DNA of 45,876 bases from Phytobacter massiliensis JC163 (GCF_000321045.1 NZ_HE578945.1:1994968-2040843); one strand, 5' to 3'; positions 28,161 to 37,314 are shown, numbered from the stretch's first letter. Numbers and translations: made by a program. The notes: generated by a model not told the origin, from the letters alone.

Positions 28161-28161
28161 C

Positions 28162-29274
28162 ATGACGGATAATCCGAACAAAAAATCGTTCTGGGATAAG
28201 ATCCACATCGATCCGGCGTTTCTGCTGATCGTGCTGGCGCTGCTGATTTACAGCGCGTTGGTTATCTGGAGCGCCAGCGGCCAGGATATCGGCATGACCG
28301 AGCGTAAAGTCGGCCAGATAGCCATGGGGCTTATCGCTATGGTGGTGCTGGCGCAGGTGCCGCCGCGAGTCTATGAAGGCTGGGCGCCCTATCTGTACGT
28401 CTTCTGCGTGATATTACTGGTGGCGGTGGACGCCTTCGGGGCGATATCCAAAGGGGCGCAGCGCTGGCTTGATTTGGGCGTAGTGCGTTTCCAGCCGTCG
28501 GAGATCGCCAAAATCGCCGTGCCTTTAATGGTCGCTCGCTTTATTAACCGCGACGTCTGCCCGCCTTCGCTGAAAAATACCGGTATTGCGCTGGTGCTGA
28601 TATTTATGCCGACGCTGCTGGTCGCGGCGCAACCGGACCTGGGTACGGCGATTCTGGTCGCGCTCTCCGGCCTTTTCGTGCTGTTTTTATCCGGCCTGAG
28701 CTGGCGGTTAATCGGCGTTGCGGTACTGCTGGTGGCAGCGTTTATCCCGATACTCTGGTTCTTCCTGATGCACGATTATCAGCGCCAGCGCGTGATGATG
28801 CTGCTTGACCCGGAAACCGATCCGCTGGGAGCGGGCTATCATATTATTCAGTCGAAAATCGCTATCGGCTCCGGCGGCCTGCGCGGTAAAGGCTGGCTGC
28901 ACGGCACGCAGTCGCAGCTGGAATTTTTACCGGAACGTCATACCGACTTTATTTTTGCCGTACTGGCCGAAGAGCTGGGGCTGGTGGGGATTCTGGTTCT
29001 GCTGGCGCTCTACCTGCTGCTGATTATGCGCGGCCTGTGGATAGCGGCCCGGGCGCAAACCACCTTTGGCCGGGTCATGGCAGGCGGTTTGATGTTGATT
29101 TTATTCGTTTATGTATTCGTAAATATTGGTATGGTGAGTGGTATTCTGCCGGTGGTGGGCGTTCCGCTGCCGCTGGTGAGCTACGGGGGTTCGGCCCTGA
29201 TCGTGCTGATGGCCGGGTTTGGGATTGTTATGTCGATCCATACCCACAGGAAGATGTTATCAAAAAGCGTATAA
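28162..29274 (+). CDS. mrdB: RodA (MrdB), SEDS peptidoglycan glycosyltransferase
   Basis: Polytopic SEDS glycosyltransferase that polymerises glycan strands for rod elongation and works as a pair with PBP2. 370 residues from the ATG at 28162, equal to E. coli. A much longer open frame exists upstream, but it runs inside mrdA and is out of register with it. About ten hydrophobic segments; SEDS signatures [20 protein letters not shown] and [14 protein letters not shown] near residue 335. rlpA starts 10 nt later. Confidence 0.97.
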   Translation: MTDNPNKKSFWDKIHIDPAFLLIVLALLIYSALVIWSASGQDIGMTERKVGQIAMGLIAMVVLAQVPPRVYEGWAPYLYVFCVILLVAVDAFGAISKGAQRWLDLGVVRFQPSEIAKIAVPLMVARFINRDVCPPSLKNTGIALVLIFMPTLLVAAQPDLGTAILVALSGLFVLFLSGLSWRLIGVAVLLVAAFIPILWFFLMHDYQRQRVMMLLDPETDPLGAGYHIIQSKIAIGSGGLRGKGWLHGTQSQLEFLPERHTDFIFAVLAEELGLVGILVLLALYLLLIMRGLWIAARAQTTFGRVMAGGLMLILFVYVFVNIGMVSGILPVVGVPLPLVSYGGSALIVLMAGFGIVMSIHTHRKMLSKSV

Positions 29275-29284
29275 GAGGTGCGCA

Positions 29285-30463
29285 ATGCGAAAGCAATGGC
29301 CAGGTGTCTGTATAGCAGCACTGTTTCTGGCGTCATGTACAACGGATGATGTTCAGCAACAGACGATGGTTGCGCCGCCTGCAGCGGTGTGTAACGGTCC
29401 GGTCGTTGAAATCAGCGGCGCGGAGCCCCGTTTCGAGACGCTAAATCCTTCCGTTAACCAGGATTACGAACGCGACGGCAAGCGTTATCAAATTGTGCAG
29501 GACCCGTCCCGATTCAGTCAGGCGGGGTTCGCGGCCATTTATGACGCCGAGCCAGGCAGCAATCTGACCGCGTCCGGTGAAGCGTTCGATCCGACGCAGA
29601 TCACCGCCGCGCATCCAACGCTGCCCATTCCCAGCTATGCGCGTATCACCAACCTGGCCAACGGCCGGATGATCGTCGTGCGTATCAACGATCGCGGCCC
29701 TTACGGCAACGATCGCGTTATTTCGTTATCACGGGCCGCCGCCGATCGCCTGAACACCTCCAATAACACCAAAGTGCGCATCGACCCGATTATCGTCGCG
29801 CAGGATGGTACCCTGTCAGGCCCGGGCACCGCCTGTACGACCATTGCGAAACAGACCTATGCGCTGCCGGCGCGCCCGGATCTGGGCAACGGCATGGCGC
29901 AGCCGGTACAGATGCAACCTATCGACCAGGCGCAGCCTGCCGCCGTTCCGGCAGCCCAGCCGCAAGCCGATGTACACGCCATTAGCGATGATACGCTGAA
30001 AACCGACGCCTCCGGCGCAGCCCCTGCCAGCAGCGGCGGCTTCCTGGGCGCCCCGGCTCCCCTCGCCAACGGCGTCCTGGAAGGCAGCGAAGCGCCAGCG
30101 GCGCAGCCCGCCACGCCGGACGCCGCCGTACAACCAGCGGCTCAGCCGGTAGCCGCGCCGACGCGCGCAACGCCGGTCACCGCCCCCGGCTCCGTTCAGG
30201 GTAGCGTCCCCGGCGCGGCGCAGCCTGCCGCCGCCAGCGGCAGCTATATGGTGCAGGTCGGCGCAGTTAGCGACCAGGCCCGCGCCCAGCAGTATCAACA
30301 ACGCCTTGCCCAGCAGTTTTCTGTACCGGGTCGGGTGACGCAAAACGGCGCGGTGTGGCGCATTCAGCTTGGCCCGTTCAGCAGCAAAGCGGACGCCAGC
30401 GCGCTCCAGCAACGCCTGCAAAACGAAGCGCAGCTCCAGTCGTTCGTCACCAGCGCGCAATAA
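29285..30463 (+). CDS. rlpA: RlpA, septal-ring lipoprotein with SPOR domain
   Basis: Outer-membrane lipoprotein that binds denuded glycan. In Pseudomonas it is a lytic transglycosylase, while E. coli RlpA shows little activity. 392 residues against 362 in E. coli. The lipobox LASC gives lipidated Cys18. A double-psi beta-barrel spans about 82-170 with conserved His110 and Asp136 (INDRGPYG). A long Ala/Pro/Gln-rich linker (about 200-315) explains the extra length. The SPOR domain (about 318-392, SYMVQVGAVS start) targets division sites. Last gene of the mrd operon, with dacA downstream on its own promoter. Confidence 0.94.
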   Translation: MRKQWPGVCIAALFLASCTTDDVQQQTMVAPPAAVCNGPVVEISGAEPRFETLNPSVNQDYERDGKRYQIVQDPSRFSQAGFAAIYDAEPGSNLTASGEAFDPTQITAAHPTLPIPSYARITNLANGRMIVVRINDRGPYGNDRVISLSRAAADRLNTSNNTKVRIDPIIVAQDGTLSGPGTACTTIAKQTYALPARPDLGNGMAQPVQMQPIDQAQPAAVPAAQPQADVHAISDDTLKTDASGAAPASSGGFLGAPAPLANGVLEGSEAPAAQPATPDAAVQPAAQPVAAPTRATPVTAPGSVQGSVPGAAQPAAASGSYMVQVGAVSDQARAQQYQQRLAQQFSVPGRVTQNGAVWRIQLGPFSSKADASALQQRLQNEAQLQSFVTSAQ

Positions 30464-30468
30464 CAGAA

Positions 30469-30533
30469 AGGCACCTGATTTTGTAATTTTGTGTAAAGCA
30501 CATTAACAAAGTCATGCGGAAAGTCAGGTGCCT
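30469..30533. repeat. Inverted repeat between rlpA and dacA
   Basis: AGGCACCTGA (30469-30478) is the exact reverse complement of TCAGGTGCCT (30524-30533), with 45 nt between. The left arm starts 5 bp after the rlpA stop. The right arm covers the -35 area of the dacA promoter. No T tract follows, so a simple terminator is unlikely. Confidence 0.6.
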
Positions 30534-30547
30534 GCCAGTGTCGCCTT

Positions 30548-30556
30548 TGTTATAGT
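30548..30556 (+). promoter_or_regulatory. Extended -10 promoter of dacA
   Basis: TGTTATAGT is a TGn-extended -10 (5 of 6 for TATAAT). The -35 region 17 bp upstream is weak and lies in the inverted repeat. The start would be about 38 nt before the dacA ATG. Confidence 0.6.
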
Positions 30557-30600
30557 AAGGCACTTTTTTTAACTCCATCACGGATGTCGTTGTTCAGACC

Positions 30601-31812
30601 ATGAAGACCACTTTCTCCGTTCGTTTTATACAGCGCCTGGCGCTCACCACGGCTCTGGCCGCAGCGTCCCTTGGCGTCGCTCACGCCGATGACCTCAATA
30701 TCAAAACCATGATTCCCGGCGCGCCGCAAATTGACGCCGAATCCTGGATCCTTATCGATTACAACTCCGGCAAGGTGCTGGCAGAGCAGAACGCTGATTC
30801 CCGCCGCGATCCGGCGAGCCTGACCAAAATGATGACCAGCTATGTCATCGGCCAGGCGATGAAAGCGGGTAAATTCAAAGAGAGCGATCTGGTCACGATT
30901 GGTAATGACGCCTGGGCGACCGGCAACCCGGTGTTCCGCGGCTCTTCGCTGATGTTCCTGAAGCCAGGCATGCAGGTGCCGGTATCGCAGCTGATTCGCG
31001 GCATTAACTTACAGTCCGGCAATGACGCCTGCGTGGCGATGGCGGATTTTGTTGCCGGCAGCCAGGACGCGTTTGTCAGCCTGATGAACAACTACGTCAA
31101 CGCGCTGGGGCTTAAGAACTCCCACTTCCAGACCGTACATGGTCTTGATGCCGACGGGCAGTACAGTTCCGCTCGTGATATGGCGCTGATCGGCCAGGCG
31201 CTGATTCGTGACGTCCCCAACGAATACTCCATCTACAAAGAGAAAGAGTTCACCTTCAACGGCATCCGCCAGATGAACCGCAACGGCCTGCTGTGGGATA
31301 ACAGCCTGAACGTTGACGGGATTAAAACCGGCCACACGGAAAGAGCAGGTTACAACCTGGTCGCCTCGGCGACAGAAGGCCAGATGCGCCTGATCTCCGC
31401 GGTGATGGGCGGCAGAACCTTCAAAGGACGCGAAGCCGAAAGCAAGAAACTGCTGACCTGGGGTTTCCGCTTCTTTGAAACCGTTAACCCGCTGAAAGCG
31501 GGCAAAGAGTTCGCCTCTGAACCCGCCTGGTTTGGCGACAGCGATCGCGCCTCGCTGGGCGTGGACAAAGATGTCTACCTGACCATTCCCCGTGGCCGGA
31601 TGAAAGATCTGAAAGCGAGCTACGTGTTAACCACCAGCGAACTGCACGCGCCGCTGCAGAAAAACCAGGTGGTAGGGACTATCAACTTCCAGCTTGACGG
31701 TAAAACCATTGAGCAGCGCCCGCTGGTGGTGCTGCAGCAGATCGAAGAAGGCAACTTCTTCGGCAAAATCATCGACTATATCAAGCTGATGTTCCACCAC
31801 TGGTTCGGCTAA
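30601..31812 (+). CDS. dacA: Penicillin-binding protein 5, D-alanyl-D-alanine carboxypeptidase DacA
   Basis: Removes the terminal D-Ala from peptidoglycan stem peptides and helps keep cell shape. 403 residues, E. coli length. Signal peptide cleaved after AHA near residue 29. The active-site SxxK is Ser73-Lys76 (SLTK), with SGN in LQSGNDAC near 139 and KTG in [11 protein letters not shown] near 242. The C-terminal beta domain ends in an amphipathic membrane-anchoring helix ([17 protein letters not shown]). It stands alone after the mrd operon, with its own extended -10 promoter and a terminator shared with the ybeD leader. Confidence 0.98.
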   Translation: MKTTFSVRFIQRLALTTALAAASLGVAHADDLNIKTMIPGAPQIDAESWILIDYNSGKVLAEQNADSRRDPASLTKMMTSYVIGQAMKAGKFKESDLVTIGNDAWATGNPVFRGSSLMFLKPGMQVPVSQLIRGINLQSGNDACVAMADFVAGSQDAFVSLMNNYVNALGLKNSHFQTVHGLDADGQYSSARDMALIGQALIRDVPNEYSIYKEKEFTFNGIRQMNRNGLLWDNSLNVDGIKTGHTERAGYNLVASATEGQMRLISAVMGGRTFKGREAESKKLLTWGFRFFETVNPLKAGKEFASEPAWFGDSDRASLGVDKDVYLTIPRGRMKDLKASYVLTTSELHAPLQKNQVVGTINFQLDGKTIEQRPLVVLQQIEEGNFFGKIIDYIKLMFHHWFG

Positions 31813-31822
31813 AAAATGAACA

Positions 31823-31850
31823 CTTGAAAGTGTGATTTCCGTCCCCATAT
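31823..31850 (+). promoter_or_regulatory. Sigma-32 (heat-shock) promoter of ybeD
   Basis: CTTGAAA, a 13-bp spacer and CCCCATAT match both sigma-32 elements perfectly. It begins 10 bp after the dacA stop and is the strongest heat-shock signature in the window. ybeD is a reported sigma-32 regulon member in E. coli. The predicted start near 31857 lies just before the hairpin at 31867. Confidence 0.85.
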
Positions 31851-31866
31851 ACTAAGCATCTCAAAA

Positions 31867-31900
31867 AACTCCTGCTCTTGTGGCAGGAGTTATTATTTTT
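31867..31900 (+). terminator. Terminator-like hairpin between dacA and ybeD
   Basis: A 9-bp stem AACTCCTGC/GCAGGAGTT with a 7-nt loop, followed by ATTATTTTTT. By position it ends the dacA message. Because the sigma-32 promoter lies upstream of it, it is also the very 5' end of the ybeD heat-shock transcript. Confidence 0.8.
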
Positions 31901-31915
31901 TACGCCGGAGCTAAC

Positions 31916-32179
31916 ATGAAAACCAATCTCAAAGAACTGCTTGAATTCCCCACCCCCTTTACTTACAAAGTGATGGGTCTGGCGAAGCCGGAGCTGGTTG
32001 ATCTGGTGGTGGAAGTGGTACAGCGCCATGCGCCCGGTGATTACTCGCCACAGGTTAAACCGAGCAGCAAAGGCAATTACCATTCCGTCTCTATCACCAT
32101 CAATGCCACCCATATTGAGCAGGTTGAGACACTGTACGAAGAGTTAGGCAATATCGAAATCGTTCGTATGGTGCTGTAA
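31916..32179 (+). CDS. ybeD: YbeD, DUF493 protein
   Basis: Small cytoplasmic protein of 87 residues (DUF493) with an ACT-like alpha/beta fold. Its biochemical role is unknown. It is proposed to link lipoate metabolism because it neighbours lipB and lipA in many bacteria. Conserved features are [11 protein letters not shown] near residue 11 and the [10 protein letters not shown] strand near 54. RBS CGGAG lies 7 nt before the ATG at 31916. It is transcribed from a heat-shock promoter through a hairpin. Confidence 0.93.
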   Translation: MKTNLKELLEFPTPFTYKVMGLAKPELVDLVVEVVQRHAPGDYSPQVKPSSKGNYHSVSITINATHIEQVETLYEELGNIEIVRMVL

Positions 32180-32265
32180 TCGTAAGGGGTTGCCAGGCCG
32201 CTGGTCGGGCAACGCCCTCTCTGTGATATACTCCCCTCACCTTTTCCTCTCCCGGAGATGCTGTT

Positions 32266-32907
32266 TTGTCTCAGGATAAAATCCTAATTCGTAATCTCGG
32301 CCTGCAGCCTTACGAGCCTGTGTCGCAGGCTATGCATGATTTTACCGACACCCGCACCGATGCCACCCCCGATGAAATCTGGCTGGTGGAGCACTATCCT
32401 GTTTTCACCCAGGGTCAGGCGGGCAAAGCTGAACATGTGCTTGCCGCTGGCGATATTCCGGTGATCCAGAGCGACCGCGGTGGCCAGGTGACCTACCATG
32501 GCCCCGGTCAGCAGGTGATGTACCTGCTGATCAACCTTAAGCGCCGCAAGCTTGGCGTGCGGGAACTCGTCACCCTGCTGGAACAAACGGTCATTAACAC
32601 GCTGGGTGAACAGGGCGTCGAAGCCCGTGCCCGCGCGGATGCGCCCGGCGTTTACGTTCAGGAAAAGAAAATCTGTTCGCTGGGGTTACGTATCCGTAAA
32701 GGCTGCTCATTTCATGGGCTGGCGCTGAATATCAACATGGATCTCACCCCTTTTTTACGCATAAATCCTTGTGGGTATGCGGGGATGGAAATGACCCAGC
32801 TCAGTCATTTTCAGCCTGATGTGAATATGGACAAAATAAGAGCACAGTTAATAAGTAATATTTTAGCACTGCTAAACTATCCACCTCATGAATATATTGA
32901 TGCTTAA
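32266..32907 (+). CDS. lipB: LipB, octanoyltransferase
   Basis: Transfers octanoyl from acyl carrier protein to the lipoyl domains of the 2-oxoacid dehydrogenases and GcvH, the step before LipA. 213 residues, E. coli length. Catalytic Lys135 (EKKICSLG) and Cys169 (INPCGYAG) are both present, along with the motif [12 protein letters not shown] near residue 71. The start is TTG at 32266 with GGAG 8 nt upstream; the nearby ATG at 32258 is out of frame. It lies 86 bp after ybeD. A short GTTGCC/GGCAAC hairpin occurs in that gap. Confidence 0.95.
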   Translation: MSQDKILIRNLGLQPYEPVSQAMHDFTDTRTDATPDEIWLVEHYPVFTQGQAGKAEHVLAAGDIPVIQSDRGGQVTYHGPGQQVMYLLINLKRRKLGVRELVTLLEQTVINTLGEQGVEARARADAPGVYVQEKKICSLGLRIRKGCSFHGLALNINMDLTPFLRINPCGYAGMEMTQLSHFQPDVNMDKIRAQLISNILALLNYPPHEYIDA

Positions 32908-32921
32908 TATATAATGTATAG

Positions 32922-32944
32922 CGGCCTGGAATTTAACCGGGCCG
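32922..32944 (+). terminator. Possible terminator of lipB
   Basis: CGGCCTGG/CCGGGCCG (one G-T pair) with a 7-nt loop, 14 bp after the lipB stop. The following sequence TTATATATTT is only partly T-rich. Apart from this hairpin, a CCCTCT/AGAGGG pair (33106-33130) and the repeat at 33173, I see nothing in 32908-33207. Confidence 0.5.
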
Positions 32945-33172
32945 TTATATATTTGCTACATCAATCCTTTACAACCACTGCTGTATTCTCTATTTTCAAA
33001 TTACCTGCCCGTCTGCTTTATTCGCCGCTGCCGTGCCTGAGCGCGGAAGCATATTGCGTATATTCAGACCTGATTTAAGCTGCAAATGACATCATTCTGG
33101 AAAATCCCTCTGGCATGCTAGTGAAGAGGGTTTGGCTTAAATTTTTCATGATCGTAAAAAATAATTTCAACT

Positions 33173-33193
33173 ATCATTCATGATGTGAATGAT
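33173..33193. promoter_or_regulatory. Perfect inverted repeat in front of ybeF
   Basis: ATCATTCA and TGAATGAT form an exact 8-bp inverted repeat with a TGATG centre. It ends 14 bp before the ybeF ATG and just before its RBS (GAGG). It could be an autoregulatory operator or a hairpin next to the ribosome site. Confidence 0.55.
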
Positions 33194-33207
33194 TACGAGG
33201 TACAAGC

Positions 33208-34161
33208 GTGGATTATAATAGCCTGCCGGAAAAGCGCGTAGCGGAACGCCCAGAGGAAGATAAACCGCAAATATTTCGAACGTTACGCAATATTGATCTC
33301 AACTTACTGACCATTTTCGAGGCAGTATATGTACATAAAGGAATCGTCAACGCCGCCCGAGTGCTTAATCTCACCCCTTCCGCAATAAGCCAGTCCATTC
33401 AAAAATTACGAACAATATTTCCCGATCCGCTTTTTATCCGTAAGGGTCAGGGGGTAACGCCCACCGCCTATGCGTCGCATCTGCACGAGTATATCAGCCA
33501 GGGTTTAGAGTCTATCCTGGGCGCGCTCGACCTGACGGGCAGCTACGATAAGCAGCGCACGATCACCATCGGCACCCCGCCTTCGCTGGGCGCAATCGTC
33601 ATCCCCGTCATCTGGCAGGCGATCAAAGAAAGCGCGCCGCACCTGGTGATGCGCAATATTCCCATTCATGACGTGGAGAACCAGCTCGGGCAGTTTCAGA
33701 CGGACCTGATTATCGATACCCACATTCCCACCACCCGCACGCTGAACCATCACGCGCTTTATACCGATCGACTGATGCTGGTCTGCCGGGAAGGCCACCC
33801 GTGCCTGGGCTCCACCATTAATGAAGATGTGCTACAGCATTACGAACATACCGTGCTGATGCTTGAAGGGCAGAATCTGAGCGGGCTGCGCCAGCGTATG
33901 CAGGATCTCTTTCCCGACCGTCAGGTGAGCTTTAGCAGTTACAATATGTTTACCATTGCCGCACTGATTGGCAACAGCGATCTGCTGGGACTGATGCCTA
34001 CCCGCTTGTTCAAGTTATTCAGCGGTTGTTGGCCTCTTGTGGAAATCGATTTCCCTCCGGTCAGCAACGAACGGCTGGATATCTCGCTGTATTATAACAA
34101 GTTAAGTTTGCGCGATCCGGTGCTGGAAAACGTGATTAACGTCATTCGCCGCGCATTCTAA
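33208..34161 (+). CDS. ybeF: YbeF, LysR-family regulator
   Basis: LysR-type transcription factor of 317 residues, E. coli YbeF length. The wHTH spans about residues 30-90 (NLLTIFEAVYVHKGIVNAAR, LTPSAISQSIQKL). A substrate-binding-like effector domain covers the rest. The N-terminal 25 residues before the HTH are longer than in most LysR proteins but are typical for YbeF. It sits between lipB and lipA on the same strand, yet with gaps of 300 and 209 bp and separate promoters, so lipoate control is not implied. Effector and targets cannot be read from sequence. Confidence 0.88.
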   Translation: MDYNSLPEKRVAERPEEDKPQIFRTLRNIDLNLLTIFEAVYVHKGIVNAARVLNLTPSAISQSIQKLRTIFPDPLFIRKGQGVTPTAYASHLHEYISQGLESILGALDLTGSYDKQRTITIGTPPSLGAIVIPVIWQAIKESAPHLVMRNIPIHDVENQLGQFQTDLIIDTHIPTTRTLNHHALYTDRLMLVCREGHPCLGSTINEDVLQHYEHTVLMLEGQNLSGLRQRMQDLFPDRQVSFSSYNMFTIAALIGNSDLLGLMPTRLFKLFSGCWPLVEIDFPPVSNERLDISLYYNKLSLRDPVLENVINVIRRAF

Positions 34162-34270
34162 CCTCTGTGCAGGCCTGGCAAACCCGCTAACATGCGTTGG
34201 GCATTTGGTGCAAAACAACAACTATTTTACATTTTGCCCGGTTGTCAGGCTGCTTTCTCCCCGCTTTCAG

Positions 34271-34279
34271 TGGTATACT
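34271..34279 (+). promoter_or_regulatory. Extended -10 promoter of lipA
   Basis: TGGTATACT is a TGn-extended -10 with 5 of 6 matches. The -35 position is weak (TGCTTT). The start would fall about 85 nt before the lipA ATG. Confidence 0.6.
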
Positions 34280-34370
34280 GCACCCCATGAATTCAAAAAT
34301 AGTTGATAAATACAACATTCCCTTGAATTAAAAAGCTTACTTCGTTATCCGCAACTGGAACACGCACGCT

Positions 34371-35336
34371 ATGAGTAAACCCATTGTGATGGAACGCGGT
34401 GTTAAATACCGCGATGCCGATAAAATGGCGCTAATCCCGGTTAAAAACGTGGCAACAGAGCGCGAAGCCCTGTTGAGAAAACCGGAATGGATGAAAATCA
34501 AACTGCCGGCAGACTCCTCCCGCATTCAGGGCATTAAAGCCGCAATGCGCAAAAACGGGCTGCATTCGGTATGCGAAGAGGCGTCCTGCCCGAACCTGGC
34601 GGAGTGTTTCAACCACGGCACCGCAACCTTTATGATCCTCGGCGCTATCTGTACCCGCCGCTGTCCGTTCTGCGATGTCGCGCACGGTCGCCCCGTGGCG
34701 CCCGATGCCAATGAACCGGCTAAACTTGCGCAGACGATTGCCGATATGGGCCTGCGTTATGTGGTTATCACGTCGGTTGACCGTGACGATCTGCGCGACG
34801 GCGGCGCTCAGCACTTCGCTGACTGCATCACCGCCATCCGTGAAAAGAGCCCGTCCATCAAAATTGAGACCCTGGTACCGGACTTCCGTGGCCGTATGGA
34901 CCGCGCGCTGGATATCCTTACCGTAACGCCGCCGGATGTCTTCAACCATAACCTGGAGAACGTACCGCGTATCTATCGTCAGGTGCGTCCGGGGGCGGAT
35001 TACAACTGGTCGCTGAAATTACTGGAACGCTTTAAAGAAGCGCACCCGGATATTCCCACCAAGTCAGGTCTGATGGTTGGCCTGGGCGAAACCAATGCGG
35101 AAATCGTTGAGGTAATGCGCGATCTGCGCCGTCATGGCGTCACTATGCTTACGCTGGGTCAGTACCTGCAGCCAAGCCGCCACCACCTGCCGGTGCAGCG
35201 CTATGTCAGCCCGGAAGAGTTCGATGAGATGAAAGAAGAGGCGCTGGCAATGGGCTTTACCCATGCGGCATGCGGCCCGTTCGTGCGTTCTTCTTACCAC
35301 GCCGATCTGCAGGCCAAAGGGATGGAAGTGAAGTAG
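34371..35336 (+). CDS. lipA: Lipoyl synthase LipA
   Basis: Radical-SAM enzyme that inserts two sulfurs into protein-bound octanoyl groups, using its auxiliary cluster as sulfur donor. 321 residues, E. coli length. The auxiliary cluster uses Cys68, Cys73 and Cys79 ([12 protein letters not shown]), and the SAM cluster Cys94, Cys98 and Cys101 (CTRRCPFC). The C-terminal Ser ligand is in the FVRSSYHA motif. It works right after LipB. Own extended -10 promoter, and a strong terminator shared with tatE. Confidence 0.98.
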   Translation: MSKPIVMERGVKYRDADKMALIPVKNVATEREALLRKPEWMKIKLPADSSRIQGIKAAMRKNGLHSVCEEASCPNLAECFNHGTATFMILGAICTRRCPFCDVAHGRPVAPDANEPAKLAQTIADMGLRYVVITSVDRDDLRDGGAQHFADCITAIREKSPSIKIETLVPDFRGRMDRALDILTVTPPDVFNHNLENVPRIYRQVRPGADYNWSLKLLERFKEAHPDIPTKSGLMVGLGETNAEIVEVMRDLRRHGVTMLTLGQYLQPSRHHLPVQRYVSPEEFDEMKEEALAMGFTHAACGPFVRSSYHADLQAKGMEVK

Positions 35337-35365
35337 TCGCTGTAATATCTGATTACACTTCCCAC

Positions 35366-35396
35366 AAAAAAACCGGCTATGAAGGCCGGTTTTTTT
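35366..35396. terminator. Bidirectional terminator between lipA and tatE
   Basis: A 12-bp stem AAAAAAACCGGC/GCCGGTTTTTTT with a 7-nt loop. The A arm and T arm make it function on both strands, for lipA (+) and tatE (-). Confidence 0.92.
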
Positions 35397-35414
35397 ATCG
35401 GGCGGAGCGCGCGC

Positions 35415-35618
35415 TTACTCTTTATGCGAAAGCTTCTCTGCCGTAATCTCGCCATCGACGCTCTTTTTCGCGCTGACGTCGTCGTCATTCATCGCTTTTT
35501 TAAAGCCCTTAATGGCTGCGCCCAGGTCGCCGCCAAGCGTACGAAGCTTTTTGGTACCAAACAGCAGGACAACCAGCGCGGCAACCACCAGCAATTTGGT
35601 AATACTAATCTCACCCAT
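35415..35618 (-). CDS. tatE: TatE, twin-arginine translocase subunit
   Basis: TatA paralogue of 67 residues, E. coli length. A single N-terminal membrane helix ([16 protein letters not shown]) is followed by the hinge GTKKLRTLG, an amphipathic helix ([12 protein letters not shown]) and a short charged tail ending KLSHKE. It joins TatABC complexes at the inner membrane. Stand-alone gene facing lipA, with RBS AGAAGG on the minus strand. The conserved FGTKKLR and the position next to lipA/ybeM distinguish it from tatA. Confidence 0.96.
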   Translation of the reverse strand: MGEISITKLLVVAALVVLLFGTKKLRTLGGDLGAAIKGFKKAMNDDDVSAKKSVDGEITAEKLSHKE

Positions 35619-35745
35619 ACATACCTTCTTTCATCAATCAGACTGCGTAAAGCGCCATTATACCCTGACGTCATTAACGGACATTCGGCGCGCGCACACA
35701 ATAGCAATCTGTAACGAGATGAATCAAGCGTTGTTTAAAAAAACA

Positions 35746-36534
35746 TCACCGCAGACGCGGCGGCGCAAAACGGCGGTTGCGTAAGACCGGCAGCTTCGCC
35801 CGGGTCTGCGAAAGCCTGTCTGCCGGGGCTTCCGCACAGATAAGCTGCGGCCCTTCGCCAGCGGCGGCGATGGTCACCCCCTGCGGATCGACAATACGGC
35901 TCTGGCCGATATTGCGGTTTCCACACTCTCCGGCAGCCACCAGATAACAGGTGGTATCCAGCGCCCTTGCCGCCAGCAGCGTGGCCCAGTGGTGCTCTTT
36001 AAGCGGCCCCCGCACCCACGCCGCCGGGAGAACCAGCATCTCCGCTCCCTGCAGCGCCAGCGCCAGGGCCAGCTCAGGAAAGCGCAAATCGTAGCAGGTC
36101 ATCAGGCCGACCTTCATTCCCCCTACCTCAATCAGCGGCGCGACAACGCTCCCTGCATCCACTTTCTCTGACTCAAGCATGTTGAAAGCGTCATATAAGT
36201 GGAGCTTGGCATAGCGTGCGATAATTTCCCCCTCGCGCAGCGCCACCAGCGTATTGATTGCCCTGCCCGCCGAGGAAGGGACATGGATCGTCAGTACGGT
36301 GGTCAGGCGGTTTTTACGGCTTTCGGCGCGCAATAACGCCAGGAATTCGCCGTCAAGCGCCTGCGCCGACTTCACTGACAGATGCGGGTCGCCATCGTCC
36401 CGCGCCAGCAGCGCTTCTGGCAGCACCAGCAGCGCGGCCTGGCGGTCAGCCGCCTGCGCCATTAACGACACGCATGTGCTGGCATTGCTTCGCCAGTCCG
36501 GGGTTACAACGAACTGCCCTGCCGCAACAATCAT
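35746..36534 (-). CDS. ybeM: YbeM, nitrilase-family deaminated-glutathione amidase
   Basis: Nit1-type carbon-nitrogen hydrolase. Bacterial YbeM has been shown to repair deaminated glutathione. 262 residues from the ATG at 36534, preceded by GAGGAG; the frame stays open 60 nt further up without an RBS. Catalytic triad Glu40 (LPEALLARD), Lys110 (YAKLHLYD) and Cys147 ([12 protein letters not shown]). Divergent from crcB, 89 bp apart. In E. coli this gene is variably intact; here it is complete. Confidence 0.93.
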   Translation of the reverse strand: MIVAAGQFVVTPDWRSNASTCVSLMAQAADRQAALLVLPEALLARDDGDPHLSVKSAQALDGEFLALLRAESRKNRLTTVLTIHVPSSAGRAINTLVALREGEIIARYAKLHLYDAFNMLESEKVDAGSVVAPLIEVGGMKVGLMTCYDLRFPELALALALQGAEMLVLPAAWVRGPLKEHHWATLLAARALDTTCYLVAAGECGNRNIGQSRIVDPQGVTIAAAGEGPQLICAEAPADRLSQTRAKLPVLRNRRFAPPRLR

Positions 36535-36623
36535 CTCTGTTCTCCTCAACGGCCCGTTATAGCTACAGTCAGGCTTTGGCGTTACACTCATCACTCTGAC
36601 AAATCAAATAGCAGGATTTCCCG

Positions 36624-37007
36624 GTGTTTCAACTTCTTTTAGCCGTATTTATCGGCGGCGGCACGGGCAGCGTGGCGCGCTGGGCGCTGAGCATGAAACT
36701 CAACCCCTCTCACCATGCCATCCCAATCGGTACGCTGAGCGCCAATCTGCTGGGCGCGTTTATTATTGGCATGGGGTTCGCCTGGTTTAGTCGGATGACG
36801 CATATCGACCCGGTGTGGAAAGTGCTGTTGACCACCGGTTTTTGCGGCGGGCTGACTACCTTCTCAACCTTTTCCGCTGAGGTGGTTTTTTTACTCCAGG
36901 AGGGGCGTGTTGGCTGGGCGCTGCTGAATGTCGCGGTCAATTTGCTGGGATCGTTTGCCATGACGGCGCTCGCCTTCTGGCTGTTTTCAACCGTCAGCGC
37001 AAACTGA
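36624..37007 (+). CDS. crcB: CrcB (Fluc), fluoride ion channel
   Basis: Dual-topology homodimeric fluoride exporter of the inner membrane. 127 residues, E. coli length, four membrane helices. Conserved [10 protein letters not shown] near residue 12, the [14 protein letters not shown] helix with the key Asn, and [13 protein letters not shown] near 74 with the phenylalanine box. The start is GTG at 36624 with AGGA upstream. No fluoride riboswitch is visible in the 89-bp leader, as is usual in Enterobacteriaceae. A terminator follows at once. Confidence 0.95.
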   Translation: MFQLLLAVFIGGGTGSVARWALSMKLNPSHHAIPIGTLSANLLGAFIIGMGFAWFSRMTHIDPVWKVLLTTGFCGGLTTFSTFSAEVVFLLQEGRVGWALLNVAVNLLGSFAMTALAFWLFSTVSAN

Positions 37008-37014
37008 AGGCAAA

Positions 37015-37040
37015 AAAAACCCGCTTCTCAGCGGGTTTTT
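37015..37040. terminator. Bidirectional terminator between crcB and cspE
   Basis: AAAAACCCGC/GCGGGTTTTT with a 6-nt loop. It serves crcB (+) and the convergent cspE (-). Confidence 0.92.
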
Positions 37041-37062
37041 ACAATTCTGTCTTAATGCTAAC

Positions 37063-37272
37063 TTAGATAGGCATTACGTTAGCAGCAGAAGGACCTTTGG
37101 CACCGTTAGTGATTTCGAACTCTACACGCTGACCTTCAGCCAGAGTTTTGAAACCATTGCTCTGGATTGCAGAGAAGTGTACGAACACGTCTTTGCTGCC
37201 ATCTTCCGGAGTAATGAAACCGAATCCTTTGGATTCATTAAACCACTTAACGTTACCTTTAATCTTAGACAT
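37063..37272 (-). CDS. cspE: Cold-shock-family protein CspE
   Basis: Single-domain OB-fold RNA/ssDNA chaperone and transcription antiterminator, expressed constitutively in E. coli. 69 residues. RNP1 is KGFGFITP and RNP2 is VFVHFSAI. The [16 protein letters not shown] start and [14 protein letters not shown] end point to CspE rather than CspC or CspA; the final residues differ slightly from E. coli (MPI instead of IAL). The ATG at 37272 has AGGTAAT upstream. The 5' region holds a perfect hairpin at 37296-37314. Confidence 0.96.
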   Translation of the reverse strand: MSKIKGNVKWFNESKGFGFITPEDGSKDVFVHFSAIQSNGFKTLAEGQRVEFEITNGAKGPSAANVMPI

Positions 37273-37295
37273 CAATATTACCTTTACATGAAAAA

Positions 37296-37314
37296 CGACA
37301 CAAATGCTGTGTCG
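37296..37314 (-). promoter_or_regulatory. Hairpin in the cspE 5' region
   Basis: A 7-bp perfect stem CGACACA/TGTGTCG with a 5-nt loop, 24-42 nt before the cspE ATG. It sits downstream of a candidate -10 (TACAAT on the minus strand, 37335-37330), so it would be part of the leader RNA. Confidence 0.5.

Noticed and set aside
28030-28161. Upstream extension of mrdB by 44 residues
   Set aside because: Lies inside the mrdA coding region in another frame; the ATG at 28162 gives the exact E. coli protein.
36535-36623. Fluoride riboswitch before crcB
   Set aside because: No GGCGATGG-type core or pseudoknot pairing is visible in the 89-bp gap.
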